Positions 30,467 to 32,787 of a stretch of DNA of 32,787 nt are shown in pieces. Position 1 is the first letter of the stretch. Every line of letters starts with the position of its first letter. A program made the position numbers and the translations under genes. Origin of the DNA: Acidimicrobiia bacterium (lineage in GTDB: Bacteria > Actinomycetota > Acidimicrobiia > Acidimicrobiales > Poriferisodalaceae). The DNA lies in assembly GCA_012960315.1 (NCBI GenBank), contig DUBN01000014.1, positions 1 through 32,787 on the forward strand. Direction: 5' to 3'. The notes under the pieces are model-generated. The model did no database searches and was not told the DNA's origin. It saw nothing but the letters and a program-made list of their open reading frames with translations.

Positions 30467-30997
30467 ATGACTGACCGAAGCCGCATAACGGACCTCGCCA
30501 ATGAAACGATTTTGCAGTCAGCTCGAGCTGTTCTACGAAAGACGTCGGTCTTCGATCTATCTATTCAAAGCGTCGTTGACCAATCTGGGCTGAGTCGAGC
30601 AACGGTGTACCGCCACTACTCCACCCCTAGCGACCTTATTGCTGGTCTTGCCGTGCTAACTGTTGACGACATCAAAGAAGAAATGAAGTCTGGTTTAGAT
30701 GCAGGTCCAGCGGCTGCTTACGCTCGAGCGGCAGTGAAAGTATTGACCTCTGATTCGGAGGTGAATCGCCAAGTAGTGCTTCATGCCAGCGTCCAATCCA
30801 AAGACGGCAAGTGGGTACCCCAGGGCAACCTCCCTGAAAGCCTTTTGGTCAAGTGGGGAGTTGATATCGACGACGCTCAGGTCGGGTTGACGTATTTCCG
30901 TGGGGCGATGTATTCGTGGGCGTGCGGATTCTTCACTGACGAACAGTTCGCGCAAGAAGCAGAACGAGCCTTATCAATGGCGGGTGATGGCAGGTGA
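30467..30997 (+). CDS. TetR/AcrR-family transcriptional regulator (176 aa)
   Basis: The N-terminal 50 residues carry the TetR helix-turn-helix: ILQSARAVLRKTSVFDLSIQ, then VVDQSGLSRATVYRHYSTPSDLIAGL. The remaining 120 residues are helical and variable, as expected for a ligand domain. A GGAGGGG ribosome site precedes the ATG. Its stop overlaps the GTG of the secreted delta-60 repeat protein by 4 bases, so it probably controls its own expression together with that of this surface protein. The ligand is unknown. Confidence 0.9.
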   Translation: MTDRSRITDLANETILQSARAVLRKTSVFDLSIQSVVDQSGLSRATVYRHYSTPSDLIAGLAVLTVDDIKEEMKSGLDAGPAAAYARAAVKVLTSDSEVNRQVVLHASVQSKDGKWVPQGNLPESLLVKWGVDIDDAQVGLTYFRGAMYSWACGFFTDEQFAQEAERALSMAGDGR

Positions 30998-31581
30998 AGG
31001 TTCTGTCTCGGCTCCTGCGTGTTGTGCTGGCGACAGTGATTTCGTTTATGACGTTGACTGTGATCGCTCAAACTCCAGCTGCGGCAGCTGACGGTGACCT
31101 GGACACCAGCTGGGATACCGACGGCATGAAGGTCACTGATCTGCATCAAAGCGGGGAGGACTACATCACGGACATCCTCGTCCAACCCGACGGCAAGGTT
31201 CTGTTGAGTGGCTCGTGGAACAACAACGGCCAAACCGGCAGATACTCGTGGTATCAGCAGCTGAAAGAGGCAGATGGCAGCAATGCGTCTGATTACACCA
31301 CCGGTTCGCTGTTTTGGAGCCCACGCAGTGACCAGATCAACCAAACACTGCTCGACTCAGACGGCAAAGAAGTCTCTGTTGGTTGGGCAGGAACCAACAC
31401 CGGCAACGGAGCCGGGAACTTCTCGAACCACAGCTACGACTACGACTGCGCGGTGATCCGCAAAGATAACGGGGTTTTAGATAGCTCGTTCTCGGGTAAC
31501 GGCAAGATGTTCGTCACCTTCTCCACTTCACGAAACGACTACTGCAAGGCAGTAGTGATCCAGTCCGACGGCAAACATTAA
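30994..31581 (+). CDS. Secreted delta-60 repeat protein, N-terminal part (frame broken at its end)
   Basis: The GTG at 30994 gives a signal peptide (basic KVLSRLLR, hydrophobic VVLATVISFMTLTVIA, cleavage after QTPAAAA). It is followed by repeats of the delta-60/beta-propeller type: DGDLDTSWDTDGMKV, PDGKVLLSGSW, DGKEVSVGWAG, GVLDSSFSGNGKMF, QSDGK. The frame ends at TAA 31579-31581 in the middle of a repeat. The same type of repeat continues in another frame from 31571, so this is the first part of one larger gene. The TetR gene upstream overlaps it by 4 bases. Confidence 0.8.
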   Translation: MKVLSRLLRVVLATVISFMTLTVIAQTPAAAADGDLDTSWDTDGMKVTDLHQSGEDYITDILVQPDGKVLLSGSWNNNGQTGRYSWYQQLKEADGSNASDYTTGSLFWSPRSDQINQTLLDSDGKEVSVGWAGTNTGNGAGNFSNHSYDYDCAVIRKDNGVLDSSFSGNGKMFVTFSTSRNDYCKAVVIQSDGKH

Positions 31582-32787
31582 TCAGTGGACGTTCGCTCGA
31601 ATCAACACCGACGGCACCCTCGACACCACCTTTGGTGGGAACAGCACCGGGATGATGGAACTCAGCTTGTGTGACATCACCAGTGCATGTGGGTCAATGA
31701 CCGGCACCAGTCAGCTGGAGGTGATGGCGTTGCAGTCTGACGGGAAGATCCTTGTTGGTGGATCACAAAACTGCTGCGACGCCAGCGCGAACTTCGCGGT
31801 AGTAAGACTCACCACCACAGGAGCACTCGACACGAGTTTCTCTAGTGACGGTATTCATGCCTTTGATTTGGGGGCATCCAACAGAGACAGACTCAAGGCC
31901 ATGAAGTTGCAGTCCAACGGCAAAATCGTCGTCGGTGGTTACAACGACACCAAAGACTGGGGGTTAGCTCGCCTCAACACTGACGGGTCGATGGATACGT
32001 CTTTTGGTGGGGGTGACGGCATTACCATCACCGACTTCGGTGGCAACGACGACAAAGCGTTCCACCTCGTCATTGAATCTGACGGCAAAATCGTGATGGT
32101 TGGGGACTCGAACGCCGGGGGAGACTATGACTTCGCTATTGCCCGCTACACCACAGCAGGAGCGTTAGACACCTCGTTCTCTGGTGACGGGATGGTGTTG
32201 GTGGACATCTCGAAAGATGATGGTGGGAGTGGAGACGGCAACAATGATGGCGCCAACGCAGCGGCGATAGCAGCCAACGGCAACATCATTGTGGGTGGTT
32301 ACACCGACAACGGCGCTGACCTTGCCGACTGGGCAACAGCCATGATCGTGTCGTCTTCGACAGCACCTACGATCACTATGGCAGCGTTCGGCAAATTCAA
32401 GAAAGACGACGCGAACTCGACCATTGCCACCCACGAAGATCCCAATGTCACCGAAGTCCCAGGTGGCTATCAGACCGGTAACACCATGAACTCCAACCAT
32501 GAGTTCGATGGGGATTACGACGTCAATGGGTCTGACCGCACCTTCACTCTGGTGTTAGGGGCCCAACCACCCACCAACGTGGTGTTCGACTTCACTATCG
32601 GAGCGTGGGTAGGAGCAGACGACCACGCAGCCACCAACACCACCCTTGGCACCGATCTGGTAATCAAAGACTCCGGTGGGAACACTGTCACTGTCGCCAC
32701 GTTCACGAATGGCAACTGGAACGTCGCGCAAACGTTCACTGTGGTTCCGGTGCAGGACGTCGTGATTGAGGGTTTCGAGAACGGTTC
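31571..32787 (+). CDS. Delta-60 repeat/Calx-beta-like surface protein, continuation in a shifted frame (partial, runs off the edge)
   Basis: This frame is open from 31571 to the last base. It begins with the middle of a repeat (WTFARINTDGTLDTTFGG) and shows four or more further units, such as LQSDGKILVGGS, LDTSFSSDGI, SNGKIVVGGYN, MDTSFGGGDGI, SDGKIVMVGDS and LDTSFSGDGM. After about residue 255 the sequence changes to a beta-sandwich type (DRTFTLVLGAQPPTNVVFDF ... GNWNVAQTFTVVPVQDVVIEG), typical of repeats in large actinobacterial and marine adhesins. No start of its own is convincing; the first in-frame ATG is at 31652, inside a repeat. It belongs to the gene starting at 30994. The C-terminus is outside the window. 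Confidence 0.75.

Noticed and set aside
1-32787. CRISPR array, transposon or prophage
   Set aside because: No regularly spaced repeats, transposase, integrase or phage structural genes were seen in the window.

Overview
The window looks like a chromosomal segment of an uncultured, probably marine, actinobacterium of the Acidimicrobiia type. This is an inference from gene content and moderate base composition: two F420-type luciferase-like oxidoreductases, a CaiB/BaiF CoA-transferase, an MpaB-type oxygenase, a soluble P450, four Fe(II)/2-oxoglutarate-type oxygenases and a DMSP-lyase-like cupin. There is no 16S rRNA, transposase, phage gene or CRISPR array. The only stable RNA gene seen is a tRNA-Arg(CCU) at 23381-23453.

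Left part (1-11.9 kb): the tail of an SDR reductase is translationally coupled to an AlkB-like dioxygenase, followed by a YczE-like membrane protein. On the minus strand come an amine-oxidase-like flavoprotein with an overlapping YjgH-type Rid protein, and an LLM oxidoreductase. From 4.1 to 9.5 kb a plus-strand run encodes a CaiB CoA-transferase, a ThuA-like protein, a ThDP-dependent lyase, a hotdog-like protein and a SAM methyltransferase. Their stops and starts mostly overlap or sit close together, which suggests one small-molecule catabolic or modifying operon. A two-domain Rid-like protein, a PhyH oxygenase and a dienelactone hydrolase follow.

Middle part (11.9-18.2 kb): a five-gene minus-strand operon runs from 18176 to 11931. 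It starts with a 979-residue cytochrome P450 fused to a UbiB/ABC1 atypical kinase. Next, with a 4-base overlap, is a cobalamin-binding regulator carrying the W-x9-EH signature of CarH/LitR photoreceptors. Then come an HpcH/HpaI aldolase, an EctD-like PhyH oxygenase and a TauD-like oxygenase. A possibly light/B12-controlled operon headed by a P450-UbiB fusion is the most unusual system in the window. A perfect 10-bp palindrome lies just upstream of the operon, and the same palindrome (11-bp core) recurs at 26255.

Right part (18.4-32.8 kb): an NTF2-like protein, a zinc-ribbon membrane protein, and a lipoprotein overlapping an MpaB-type oxygenase; then a second LLM oxidoreductase, a duplicated unknown protein, a 47-residue small ORF and the tRNA. 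Next come a dsbB gene overlapping a cupin whose metal-site spacing matches DddQ-type DMSP lyases, an MFS exporter behind a nested inverted repeat, and a YjdF-like membrane protein. A stand-alone histidine-kinase dimerisation-like domain, a secreted HExxH metallopeptidase and an overlapping response regulator/histidine kinase pair follow. The window ends with a TetR regulator (perfect operator-like palindrome beside a TATAAT box) overlapping a secreted delta-60-repeat protein whose reading frame is broken near 31575 and which runs off the right edge.
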